DNA of 5,821 nucleotides from Calditrichota bacterium (GTDB lineage: Bacteria > Zhuqueibacterota > Zhuqueibacteria > Oleimicrobiales > Geothermoviventaceae), in the NCBI GenBank assembly GCA_013152765.1, contig JAADFT010000156.1, positions 1-5,821 on the forward strand, written 5' to 3'. Positions 1-5,821 of this stretch are shown piece after piece; within the stretch, counting starts at the first letter, position 1; each line of letters opens with the position of its first letter. Position numbers and translations under genes: made by a program. The notes beneath the pieces are model-generated. The model saw only the letters and a list, made by a program, of their open reading frames with translations, did no database searches and was not told the DNA's origin.

Positions 1-201
1 CGTTGTTTGACGGCGCAAGCGCCGCCAGTTCTGCAGGAGCCGCCCTCCGGCAAGCGAGTTTTGTGATTTTTGAGTGCGTCAGCTTGCTCCCGCTTTCTGA
101 GAATGAACGTTACCCATGGCCCGAAACCAGAACGTAAACCCGGACGAAAAGCCTGGCTCCCTTCGATCCCCTGGAAACACTTCAGGAAGCTTTCTTCCAG
201 C
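1..201. other. Upstream region without a supportable gene
   Basis: No convincing coding region is visible. On the + strand one frame is open from the window edge to a TGA at 64-66 and another to a TAA at 135-137. Either could be the tail of an upstream gene, but the short translations (21 and 44 residues) match nothing I recognise. A small GC-rich hairpin (CGGCG at 11-15 pairing with CGCCG at 20-24, loop CAAG) is present but has no T-tract directly after it. The second half looks like a leader ahead of the promoter at 202-230 and contains short repeats described separately. Confidence 0.5.
171..200. promoter_or_regulatory. Inverted repeat abutting the -35 box (possible operator)
   Basis: CTGGAA at 171-176 and TTCCAG at 195-200 form a perfect 6-base inverted repeat with an 18-base spacer. 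Its right arm ends one base before the TTGACA element. A second, nested hairpin (GGAAG 185-189, CTTCC 194-198) shares the right arm. The position suits an activator or repressor site for the promoter of genes 1 and 2. Six-base arms arise often by chance, so this is a weak call. Confidence 0.2.
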
Positions 202-230
202 TTGACATTGACGCACCACTTTCGTAAAAT
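202..230 (+). promoter_or_regulatory. Sigma70-type promoter of the gene 1-gene 2 operon
   Basis: A perfect -35 hexamer TTGACA (202-207) is followed after exactly 17 bases by TAAAAT (225-230), one mismatch from the TATAAT consensus. Transcription would start near 237 and give a leader of about 39 bases before the TTG start of gene 1. The match is housekeeping-sigma like and suggests strong constitutive expression unless modulated from the flanking repeats. It differs from the TTTG / TAnnTTTG promoters typical of Bacteroidetes, which bears on the host's identity. No experimental start site is available. Confidence 0.7.
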
Positions 231-263
231 GGATCGTCGTGAGAGGAGGAACGTACCGGAGCT

Positions 264-268
264 GGAGG
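264..268 (+). promoter_or_regulatory. Ribosome binding site that fixes the TTG start of gene 1
   Basis: GGAGG lies 7 bases upstream of the TTG at 276-278, which is ideal spacing. An in-frame TGA at 240-242 and the absence of any ATG, GTG or TTG codon between it and 276 make this TTG the first possible start. A second, even better AGGAGG sits at 244-249 but has no start codon at a workable distance. Confidence 0.7.
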
Positions 269-275
269 AAAGCCT

Positions 276-2429
276 TTGCTTCCGCGGCGTTTGGCCAGCT
301 ACGCGCTGGTTGTGGCACTGGTCGTGTGGGCAAATGGGGTGTGGGGGCAGGTGCGTACCCTCCGTAAGGGCGCACTGGATGACGACTCCAAATTCACCAA
401 CGTCGGCAACATCGGGCTGACGGTCACCAACTACGGTACCTTTGGCAACGGCTTTTCCATTCCCGGCCAGCCGAGCTGCGAGTACCCCCTCGGCTCGGGC
501 ATCGAGCACGTATTCGACGGTGGGCTCTGGGTTGGCGCGAAGCGTGCTGACGGCAAGATCCTCGTTACCACCGGCGCGGTAGACATCGCTTCTCTCAGGG
601 ATGTCGCTGCCGGCTTCGAGTTCACCGCTCCGGACTCGGTGGAGGTCCTGCCCGACGGCAGCCGCAAAATCGTCAAGTTCAACGTCACCCGGGAACGCTC
701 CAGCCTTTTCGGTAGCCGCTTTTACCACCCGCAGGCCATCAGCCACCAGGACTTCATCGCGGATTTCACGGACACCAACCGCTACGTCCCCGTCGTTGAG
801 ACGATCGGCGAGGACAAGTACCTCGTCGACGGTCCCCTCATCCCGCAGCACACCCCGATGGGCCTGGTTGTCCATCTGGAGACGTACGCCTGGAATTTCC
901 CCTTCGCCGACGCCTTTGTGATTCTGAACTACCGGATCAAAAACGTAAGCGGCGGGCCGCTGCGTGATGTGTACGTGGGCCTGTGGGCGGATCTCGTGGT
1001 GCGTAACACGAACATCACTCCGCCGCGCGTGGGCGCACCGTTTTACCAGCACGTGGCCAACGGCTACATCGATTCCCTTCACCTTGCCTACGCGTTCGAT
1101 TACAACGGCGACCCCGGATTCACGGACGACGGCCTCTACGTGGCGCTGAAATTCCTTGGATCCCGACCTGCGCAGAACCGCACCACCTACAACGCCTGGC
1201 TTTTTCGCAACACGGCCGAACCGGTGCTTTTCTCTCCCTCGGACGACCTGGAGCGTTACCAGAAAATGGTGGAAAGCTTGCCCCGCTCCGTGATCGAAAC
1301 GCTGAACGACGGGCCGGGCAACTACATGACTCTGATTTCCACTGGACCGTTCGACGAGATTCCCCCGGATTCGTCGATCAACGTGGTTTTCGCGGTGGTT
1401 TGCGCTCCCAAGTACGGCTCGGATCCAAATTCCGCCGACACGCCCCGAAACAAGCGCTACCTGGTCACCAATGCCGAGTGGGCCGATCGTGCCTACCGGG
1501 GCGAGGACCGAAACAACAACGGCGTGCTGGATCCCGGCGAGGACATCAACGCGAATGGCAAACTCGACCGGTTCATGCTGCCGACGCCGCCAACGCCTCC
1601 GCACGTGAAGCTGGTCCCGGGCGACCACCAGATCGAAGTGTACTGGGACGACATCTCGGAGCACTCGCTGGATCTGGTCACCGGAAAGCCCGATTTTGAG
1701 GGCTACCGCGTCTACAGGTCGAAAGTAGGTGAAGACCTGCCCGGGCATGACCTGCTGAGCTCGCTGGAACTGATCGCCGAGTTCGACAGCGTGGACGGCA
1801 TCGGTTACGACACCGGGTTCGAACTTGTCCGGTTGAAAGAGCCGGTTTCTTTTGGGGAAATTGAGCAGAATCCGCTGACCGGAAAGGAAGAGCCGGTTGT
1901 CTACCGGTACCGTTTGGTGAACAAAAATCTGCTGAACGGCTGGCAGTACGCGTACGCGGTCACAGCTTACGACCGCGGCAATCCCGAGGAAAATCTGCCC
2001 AGCCTCGAAAGCAGCCCCTTAGTGACGGCAAAACGCGCCATCCCGGGTTCGCCGCCAAACGAAGGTGGCAAATTCAAGGTCGGTGTGTACCCGAATCCCT
2101 ACCGCGTCCACGCGGCCTGGGATGGCCACCTGGAGAGAGACCGGAAGCTGTACTTCTACAACCTCCCGCCGCACTGCGAGGTGCGCATTTTCACCCTGGC
2201 CGGGAACGAGGTGGATCGCTTCGTTCACAACGCCGCCACGTACACAGGGGAAGACATTCAGTGGTTCCTGAAATTCGGCGGCAAGGAAAGGACGTTTCCG
2301 GGGGGATTACACGCCTGGGACCTGGTGACCGCGAACGACCAGGCCATTGCTTCGGGGCTTTACCTTTACACCGTGGAGGACCTGGACACGGGGCAGATTC
2401 AGCGGGGCAAGTTCCTGGTGATCAAGTAG
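276..2429 (+). CDS. Exported multidomain protein with Ca-loop pair, FN3-like domain and C-terminal sorting domain
   Basis: This 717-residue protein is predicted to be exported and then secreted or surface-anchored by a type IX-like route. Residues 1-24 form a signal peptide (basic PRR, hydrophobic core, probable cleavage before Q25). Residues 25 to about 405 form a large domain of unknown function with conserved-looking GGLWVGA (82-88) and VGLWADLVVRN (234-244) segments. I recall this type from uncultured FCB genomes, but it has no known activity. Residues 411-431 hold two adjacent calcium-loop-like motifs (DRNNNGVLD, then DINANGKLD). A proline-rich linker leads to a fibronectin-III-like domain (about 443-592; DFEGYRVYRS at 473-482, YAYAVTAYD at 558-566). 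The C-terminal domain (about 597-717; VYPNPY at 604-609, SGLYLYTV at 693-700, terminal K) is a divergent sorting/FlgD-Ig-like module. It is the first gene behind the promoter at 202-230 and precedes gene 2 by 33 bases. The TTG start is supported by GGAGG at 264-268. No catalytic residues are recognised. Export and domain layout are fairly sure; the role is unknown. Confidence 0.88.
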   Translation: MLPRRLASYALVVALVVWANGVWGQVRTLRKGALDDDSKFTNVGNIGLTVTNYGTFGNGFSIPGQPSCEYPLGSGIEHVFDGGLWVGAKRADGKILVTTGAVDIASLRDVAAGFEFTAPDSVEVLPDGSRKIVKFNVTRERSSLFGSRFYHPQAISHQDFIADFTDTNRYVPVVETIGEDKYLVDGPLIPQHTPMGLVVHLETYAWNFPFADAFVILNYRIKNVSGGPLRDVYVGLWADLVVRNTNITPPRVGAPFYQHVANGYIDSLHLAYAFDYNGDPGFTDDGLYVALKFLGSRPAQNRTTYNAWLFRNTAEPVLFSPSDDLERYQKMVESLPRSVIETLNDGPGNYMTLISTGPFDEIPPDSSINVVFAVVCAPKYGSDPNSADTPRNKRYLVTNAEWADRAYRGEDRNNNGVLDPGEDINANGKLDRFMLPTPPTPPHVKLVPGDHQIEVYWDDISEHSLDLVTGKPDFEGYRVYRSKVGEDLPGHDLLSSLELIAEFDSVDGIGYDTGFELVRLKEPVSFGEIEQNPLTGKEEPVVYRYRLVNKNLLNGWQYAYAVTAYDRGNPEENLPSLESSPLVTAKRAIPGSPPNEGGKFKVGVYPNPYRVHAAWDGHLERDRKLYFYNLPPHCEVRIFTLAGNEVDRFVHNAATYTGEDIQWFLKFGGKERTFPGGLHAWDLVTANDQAIASGLYLYTVEDLDTGQIQRGKFLVIK

Positions 2430-2449
2430 CGGCAGACCGAAACGCATGA

Positions 2450-2454
2450 GGAGG
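2450..2454 (+). promoter_or_regulatory. Ribosome binding site that selects the ATG at 2463
   Basis: GGAGG within GAGGAGGGA ends 8 bases before the ATG at 2463-2465. An in-frame GTG at 2457 is also possible but would leave only 2 bases of spacing, too short for efficient initiation. The ATG start also gives a clean signal peptide beginning MSFGKG. Confidence 0.75.
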
Positions 2455-2462
2455 GAGTGACG

Positions 2463-4496
2463 ATGAGCTTTGGTAAAGGATTGCTTGTGGGTCTGGCGTC
2501 GGTGGCGCTGCTTGTTGGTAGCGCTCTGGCGCAGTCGCAGTACCCCCTTGTTACGGTGGAGCAGATTCAGAAGGTCACGGATTTCACGCAGCACGACGAC
2601 GATTCGCCCATGCTCGGCGACACCGTGCGGGTGGAAGTGGTGGCGGTCGGACACCCGCGTTCGCTGTGGGTTGGTGCTCGTTGGTCGTTCTACGCTTACC
2701 AGGACACGGTCGGGGAGAACGGCGAGCAGCTCCCGTGGACGGGCATCATGGTCATTCAGCACGACACGACCAAGACGGGCACCCTGATGAACGCCGTGCA
2801 ACCGGGCGACAAGATCATCGTGACCGGAGTTGTGGCTGAGTACCCCTCCGGCGCCGGGCGCTTCAGCCAGACGCAGCTGGAGGTACTGACCAACCCCGAA
2901 ATCCCGATTGAGTTCGTCGGCACCGTCGATCCGGACAGCTTCCCCAAGCCGGTGACGCTCACGGCCGCTGATCTGGCGGATCTGGAAGGGGCCGAGAAAT
3001 GGGAAGCCGCTCTGGTCCGCGTGGAAAATCTCACGGTTGTGAACAACGATCTGCCGGGCGGCACCATGTTGCTGCAGGACGCCGAAGGCAACCAGGTGAC
3101 CGTTGACGATCAGTACTGGTTCTTCCACGGGCAGTTTGTGGCCGGAAACAATCCCTGGCCGGTGCCTGGTACTCGCCTGAATGTGACAGGCCACGTGCGC
3201 GACTACGACAGCCACATGATCGCCCCGCGCAACGACGCTGACCTGGAAATTCTGACGAACCCGCCGGTGATCCGCAACTGGACCCGCGACCCGGCTGCCC
3301 CGACGTCGAGCGACGAGGTGACGGTGTCGGCTGAGATCACAGACAACGGTACGGTAGACAGCGCGTTTGTGGTCTACTCCGTCGAAAATGGTCCTTTCCA
3401 GGCCGTGCAGATGACGGCAGCGGAGGGCGACTCGGTTTACTCTGCCAAGATTCCTCCTCAGGCTGACGGGTCCTTCGTGAAGTACTTCCTGCGGGCCGTG
3501 GACAACGACGGCGACGTGGCCGTTATGCCGGACACGACGGGCGGCATGCTCTTCTACGTGGTCAGGGACGGCGGCCTGAGCATTCGCGACGTCCAGTGGA
3601 CGCCCTTCGTCTACGACAACTCCGGCTACGAGGGTCTGGAGGTGACGCTGAAGGGCATTGTTGTGACGGACTCCACCGATTTTGCGAACGCCTACGTGAT
3701 CATGGACGCGGCCGAGCCCTGGCACGGGATCCTGGTTCGCGACGGTGCCCACACCGTAACCCTGGGTGACGAGGTGCAGGTGACCGGCACCGTGCAGGAG
3801 TACTACGGCATGACGCGTCTCAACTACATCACGGACTTCCAGCTTCTGAGCGTTGGGAATGAGGTGCCCGGACCCATCGTGGCTCACACGGGCGACCTTG
3901 CCACCGGCTCTGCGACGGCGGAATCCTACGAGAACTGCCTGGTCGAAGTCCGCGACGTGACGGTAGCCGATCCTTTCCCGGATGCGCCGAGCAACTACGG
4001 CGAGTTCACCGTGGATGACGGGACGGGTCCTGTGCGCGTCGACGATGCGGGCAATTTCAACGGCAACCGCGACTCCACGTTTGCCCAGGGCGACCACATT
4101 GATGTGCTCCGCGGTGTGCTCTGGTACACGTACGGGAACTACAAGATCGAGCCGCGCAACGACGCCGACGTGATCGGTCACACCACCGGCGTGGCGGATG
4201 CCCGGAACACGGCTCCGTGGACGTACGATCTCAGCCAGAACTACCCGAATCCCTTCAACCCGTCCACGCAGATCCGCTACACCCTGGCGAAAGCCGGACA
4301 GGTACGAATCGACGTGTACAACGTGCAGGGCCAGCGGGTGCGCACGTTGGTGAACGCGCAGGTCGCGGCCGGCGTGCATCAGGTGACCTGGGATGGCAGG
4401 GACGACGCAGGTCAGGCGGTGGCCAGCGGCCTGTACATTTACCGTCTGCGTGCCGGTGACGTGGTGCTGCAGAAGAAGATGCTGCTGCTGAAGTAG
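2463..4496 (+). CDS. Exported tandem OB-fold-like protein with Ig-like domain and type IX sorting domain
   Basis: This 677-residue protein starts with a signal peptide (residues 1-23, ALA before Q24). Its body has two similar halves. OB-fold-like modules 1 and 2 span about 45-265 and modules 3 and 4 about 375-575, separated by an Ig-like domain (about 268-367). Motifs such as GDKIIVTGVVAEY, GDEVQVTGTVQEYYG, FTVDDGTGPV and IxPRNDAD resemble the YhcR-type OB-folds attached to secreted nucleases. No endonuclease/exonuclease/phosphatase or other catalytic domain is present, so a binding or scaffold role is more likely. The C-terminus (about 586-677) is a canonical type A-like sorting domain: NYPNPFNPST at 593-602, a central VYNVQGQRVRTL, SGLYIYRL at 655-662 and a terminal KMLLLK. 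Such cargo crosses the outer membrane through the type IX system and is trimmed or anchored at the surface. The gene follows gene 1 closely with no terminator between, so the two are probably cotranscribed. The ligand is unknown; DNA binding should not be assumed from the fold. Confidence 0.9.
   Translation: MSFGKGLLVGLASVALLVGSALAQSQYPLVTVEQIQKVTDFTQHDDDSPMLGDTVRVEVVAVGHPRSLWVGARWSFYAYQDTVGENGEQLPWTGIMVIQHDTTKTGTLMNAVQPGDKIIVTGVVAEYPSGAGRFSQTQLEVLTNPEIPIEFVGTVDPDSFPKPVTLTAADLADLEGAEKWEAALVRVENLTVVNNDLPGGTMLLQDAEGNQVTVDDQYWFFHGQFVAGNNPWPVPGTRLNVTGHVRDYDSHMIAPRNDADLEILTNPPVIRNWTRDPAAPTSSDEVTVSAEITDNGTVDSAFVVYSVENGPFQAVQMTAAEGDSVYSAKIPPQADGSFVKYFLRAVDNDGDVAVMPDTTGGMLFYVVRDGGLSIRDVQWTPFVYDNSGYEGLEVTLKGIVVTDSTDFANAYVIMDAAEPWHGILVRDGAHTVTLGDEVQVTGTVQEYYGMTRLNYITDFQLLSVGNEVPGPIVAHTGDLATGSATAESYENCLVEVRDVTVADPFPDAPSNYGEFTVDDGTGPVRVDDAGNFNGNRDSTFAQGDHIDVLRGVLWYTYGNYKIEPRNDADVIGHTTGVADARNTAPWTYDLSQNYPNPFNPSTQIRYTLAKAGQVRIDVYNVQGQRVRTLVNAQVAAGVHQVTWDGRDDAGQAVASGLYIYRLRAGDVVLQKKMLLLK
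2595..3257 (+). repeat. First OB-fold pair in gene 2 (duplication copy A)
   Basis: This stretch encodes residues about 45-265. Its second module carries ALVRVENLTV (183-192), TVDD (213-216) and IAPRNDAD (253-260), ending in LEILTNP. The first module ends with the similar LEVLTNP (139-145). The leucine of LVRV to the arginine of PRN is 72 residues, the same distance as in copy B. Boundaries are approximate and judged by eye. Confidence 0.55.
3585..4187 (+). repeat. Second OB-fold pair in gene 2 (duplication copy B)
   Basis: This stretch encodes residues about 375-575. Its second module carries CLVEVRDVTV (492-501), VDDGTG (517-522) and IEPRNDAD (562-569). The repeat offset from copy A, measured between the PRN motifs, is 309 residues. 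The DNA at the motif is identical over 14 bases (CCGCGCAACGACGC at 3225 and 4152), which may reflect codon preference or duplication. Confidence 0.55.
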
Positions 4497-4508
4497 AAGA
4501 AATGCACA

Positions 4509-4540
4509 GGGGACCCTGGCCCGCTAAGGGTGGGGTCCCC
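4509..4540 (+). terminator. Strong hairpin after gene 2 (terminator or attenuator)
   Basis: GGGGACCC (4509-4516) pairs perfectly with GGGTCCCC (4533-4540). The stem can extend inward by two G-T wobbles and, past a bulge, by CCC (4520-4522) with GGG (4528-4530) around a GCTAA loop. It begins 12 bases after the gene 2 stop codon. The following bases (GTTCTC) are only weakly T-rich, so it may be a partial terminator that lets some transcripts into gene 3, or a 3' stabilising structure for the gene 1-gene 2 mRNA. Confidence 0.6.
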
Positions 4541-4564
4541 GTTCTCAGGAGATTGGGTAAAGAA

Positions 4565-5821
4565 TTGATTTCGGGCTTTCAAACTGCTCGGTTGCTGGTC
4601 AGGATTTTGACGGTAACCTTCGTTGGGCTTGTGGCTTTTGTCTCCTGCTCCCGCCGTTTCCCCGACGTGCCCAAGCCGAATTTGCCGCCGGACACGCACC
4701 TGTACCTGGAGAGTACGCGCATGTTGCGTACCACAACCAGTCAGCAGGTGCTGCACTGGTACGGCGACGATCCCGACGGCCTGGTGATCGGCTTCCTCTA
4801 CACCTTCGACGCCGAGGTCCCTGTGCCCGAGACCTGGGATGGCGACACGCTCGCGGGTGTCTGGACCTTCACAACGGCACAGTCGGACACGTTCGGTCTG
4901 CGTTTCATCAGTCAGGACACCACGTTCACGTTTCGTGTCGCGGCGGTGGACGACGAGTTCGCTGTAGACCCCACACCGGCAACCCAGCACTTTCCGGTCA
5001 AAAACACGCCGCCCGAAGTGGAATTCACGCTGAACAGCGACGTGCCGGAAACGACGTTTACGGTGGCCTCGTTCTCGTGGCGAGGAACAGATCTGGACGG
5101 CGACGAAACGATCGTGGCCTACGAGTGGGCCTTAGACGACACCTCCTCTGCGGGCGCCTGGCACCGGGTGTCCAGCAAGACCACCTTTCTGACGCTCCGC
5201 GAGGAGGACGGTCTCACGGAAGGAGACCACGTGTTCTACGTGCGCGCTGTGGATCTTTCGGGCAGTCGCAGCAAGACTGCGCGCATGCCGCGCACCGAGG
5301 ACAGAATCTGGCACGTGCGCAAGCCGAAAAGCCGCTTCCTGCTGATCGACGACTACGGTCCACTGGACAACTCCGCCGCTTTCTACGCTGGCGTGCTGAG
5401 TGAACTGCTGGGCCAGTTTGACGTCTGGGACATCAAGGCCGATCGCAACCGCGACAACGACCCGGATCTGCTGCCGAGCTCTGCGGCAACTTTCACGGCG
5501 ACGCTGGAGCTCTTCGACCGGGTTCTGTGGTACACGGACCAGAGCCCGACTTTAGAGTACGCGCAAATCTCGATCCCGGCATTTCTGCACAAAGGCGGGA
5601 AAATCATCATGTCGGCGTCGTTTCCGGAATTTTTCAACAGCCAGGGCAACCCGCTGGAGTTTTCTCCTGTGGACAGCCTCGGTTTTACCATCAACCGGGT
5701 GACGCCGGGCGTGGACCTGCTGCCGCAGAAAACAGGGCTGGACACTCTGCGGACGAGCACGAACGTGTTCTTCGTGAAGACGCTTGTTCCCAAGCCGAGC
5801 TCCTCTGTTCTGTACCGGCTT
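4565..5821 (+). CDS. Putative lipoprotein with two Ig-like repeats and a ThuA/GATase-like domain, 3' partial
   Basis: The reading frame is open to the window end (419 codons, no stop), so the C-terminus is missing. From a TTG at 4565 the protein begins with a lipoprotein-type signal: QTARLLVR, a hydrophobic stretch, then FVSC with C28 as the only cysteine in the visible protein, consistent with lipid attachment. The lipobox is not canonical (F at -3). Two Ig/FN3-like repeats follow: about 40-145 (HWYGDDPDG at 64-72, FRVAAVDD) and about 147-250 (WRGTDLDGD at 172-180, FYVRAVD). From about 257 an alpha/beta domain begins with FLLIDDYGP and includes VLWYTD and FLHKGGKIIMSAS (340-352), resembling ThuA/class I amidotransferase-like folds. 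No catalytic cysteine is seen, so activity is doubtful. The start is uncertain: AGGAG (4547-4551) lies 13 bases before this TTG. An in-frame ATG at 4502 would put the hairpin inside the gene and has no good ribosome site. It probably acts at the outer membrane with genes 1 and 2. Confidence 0.8.
   Translation, partial: MISGFQTARLLVRILTVTFVGLVAFVSCSRRFPDVPKPNLPPDTHLYLESTRMLRTTTSQQVLHWYGDDPDGLVIGFLYTFDAEVPVPETWDGDTLAGVWTFTTAQSDTFGLRFISQDTTFTFRVAAVDDEFAVDPTPATQHFPVKNTPPEVEFTLNSDVPETTFTVASFSWRGTDLDGDETIVAYEWALDDTSSAGAWHRVSSKTTFLTLREEDGLTEGDHVFYVRAVDLSGSRSKTARMPRTEDRIWHVRKPKSRFLLIDDYGPLDNSAAFYAGVLSELLGQFDVWDIKADRNRDNDPDLLPSSAATFTATLELFDRVLWYTDQSPTLEYAQISIPAFLHKGGKIIMSASFPEFFNSQGNPLEFSPVDSLGFTINRVTPGVDLLPQKTGLDTLRTSTNVFFVKTLVPKPSSSVLYRL

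Larger units (their letters stand above)
105..257 (+). repeat. Three dispersed copies of GAACGT(n)ACC upstream of gene 1
   Basis: The hexamer GAACGT occurs at 105-110, 130-135 and 249-254. Each copy is followed within a few bases by ACC: GAACGTTACC, GAACGTAAACC and GAACGTACC. Three same-strand copies in about 275 bases is more than random sequence would usually give. Two copies lie upstream of the promoter and one lies in the leader just after the first Shine-Dalgarno-like sequence. They could be binding sites for a regulator, but no known motif is recognised and chance is possible. Confidence 0.2.

Noticed and set aside
11..24. GC-rich hairpin as a terminator for an upstream gene
   Set aside because: The stem is only five base pairs and no T-tract follows directly; the T-rich stretch begins more than 30 bases later.
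70..420. A 116-codon + strand frame over the leader and start of gene 1
   Set aside because: It spans the promoter and the gene 1 ribosome site, overlaps the gene 1 signal peptide in another frame, and has no domain-like content.
2457..2462. GTG at 2457 as the start of gene 2
   Set aside because: It leaves only 2 bases after GGAGG, while the ATG at 2463 has an 8-base spacer and gives a typical signal peptide.
2307..4379. A 690-codon open frame on the - strand across gene 2
   Set aside because: It is in exact codon register with genes 1 and 2, where - strand stops appear only if TTA, CTA or TCA codons are used, and these GC-rich genes rarely use them. Its translation is rich in H, R and V with no domain, while the + strand has a signal peptide, recognisable modules, a sorting domain and a ribosome site.
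4439..4990. A 183-codon open frame on the - strand over the end of gene 2 and start of gene 3
   Set aside because: It lies antisense in register with gene 3 codons and shows no recognisable protein features. The + strand frame encodes Ig-like motifs through the same region.
5383..5793. A 136-codon - strand frame opposite gene 3
   Set aside because: The translation is serine/arginine-rich with no motif, while the + strand carries the alpha/beta domain with clear strand and glycine motifs.
1..5821. Defence system, CRISPR array, mobile element or RNA gene
   Set aside because: No spaced direct repeats, transposase or integrase motifs, terminal inverted repeats, tRNA/rRNA features or nuclease/helicase motifs were seen on either strand.

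Overview
The window looks like part of a secreted-protein operon from a Gram-negative bacterium of the Fibrobacteres-Chlorobi-Bacteroidetes (FCB) superphylum. It probably belongs to one of the uncultured or thermophilic lineages around KSB1, Calditrichaeota, Zixibacteria or Marinimicrobia rather than to Bacteroidetes proper. The case rests on two C-terminal sorting domains of the 'NYPNPFNPST ... SGLYIYRL' type (type IX secretion, type A-like), a putative outer-membrane lipoprotein beside them, strong Shine-Dalgarno sequences, TTG start codons, GC-rich codon use and a near-consensus TTGACA/TAAAAT promoter. Bacteroidetes promoters normally have a different -7 element and weak Shine-Dalgarno use. 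The phylum assignment is inference.

Layout, all on the + strand. Positions 1-201 hold no gene I can support; they may include the 3' end of an upstream gene and a leader region with small repeats. A promoter lies at 202-230. Gene 1 (276-2429, TTG start) encodes a 717-residue exported protein with a large N-terminal domain, a paired calcium-loop-like segment, a fibronectin-III-like domain and a divergent C-terminal sorting domain. Gene 2 starts 33 bases after gene 1's stop (2463-4496, ATG) and encodes a 677-residue exported protein made of four OB-fold-like modules in two pairs, an Ig-like domain between the pairs, and a textbook C-terminal sorting domain. A strong hairpin (4509-4540) follows gene 2. 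Gene 3 (about 4565 to the window end, no stop seen) encodes a putative lipoprotein with two Ig-like repeats and the start of a ThuA/GATase-like alpha/beta domain.

Genes 1 and 2 are closely spaced behind one promoter and are probably cotranscribed. Gene 3 is probably expressed by read-through of the hairpin or from its own signals. All three products appear to be exported: two as candidate type IX cargo and one as a lipoprotein. A plausible reading is a set of cell-surface or extracellular proteins built from beta-rich adhesion or binding modules. No catalytic residues are recognisable, so substrate and function are unknown. I see no RNA gene, mobile element, CRISPR array or defence system. 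The most notable points are the OB-fold stack without a nuclease domain, the pairing of two different sorting-domain variants, and the regulatory hairpin before the lipoprotein gene.
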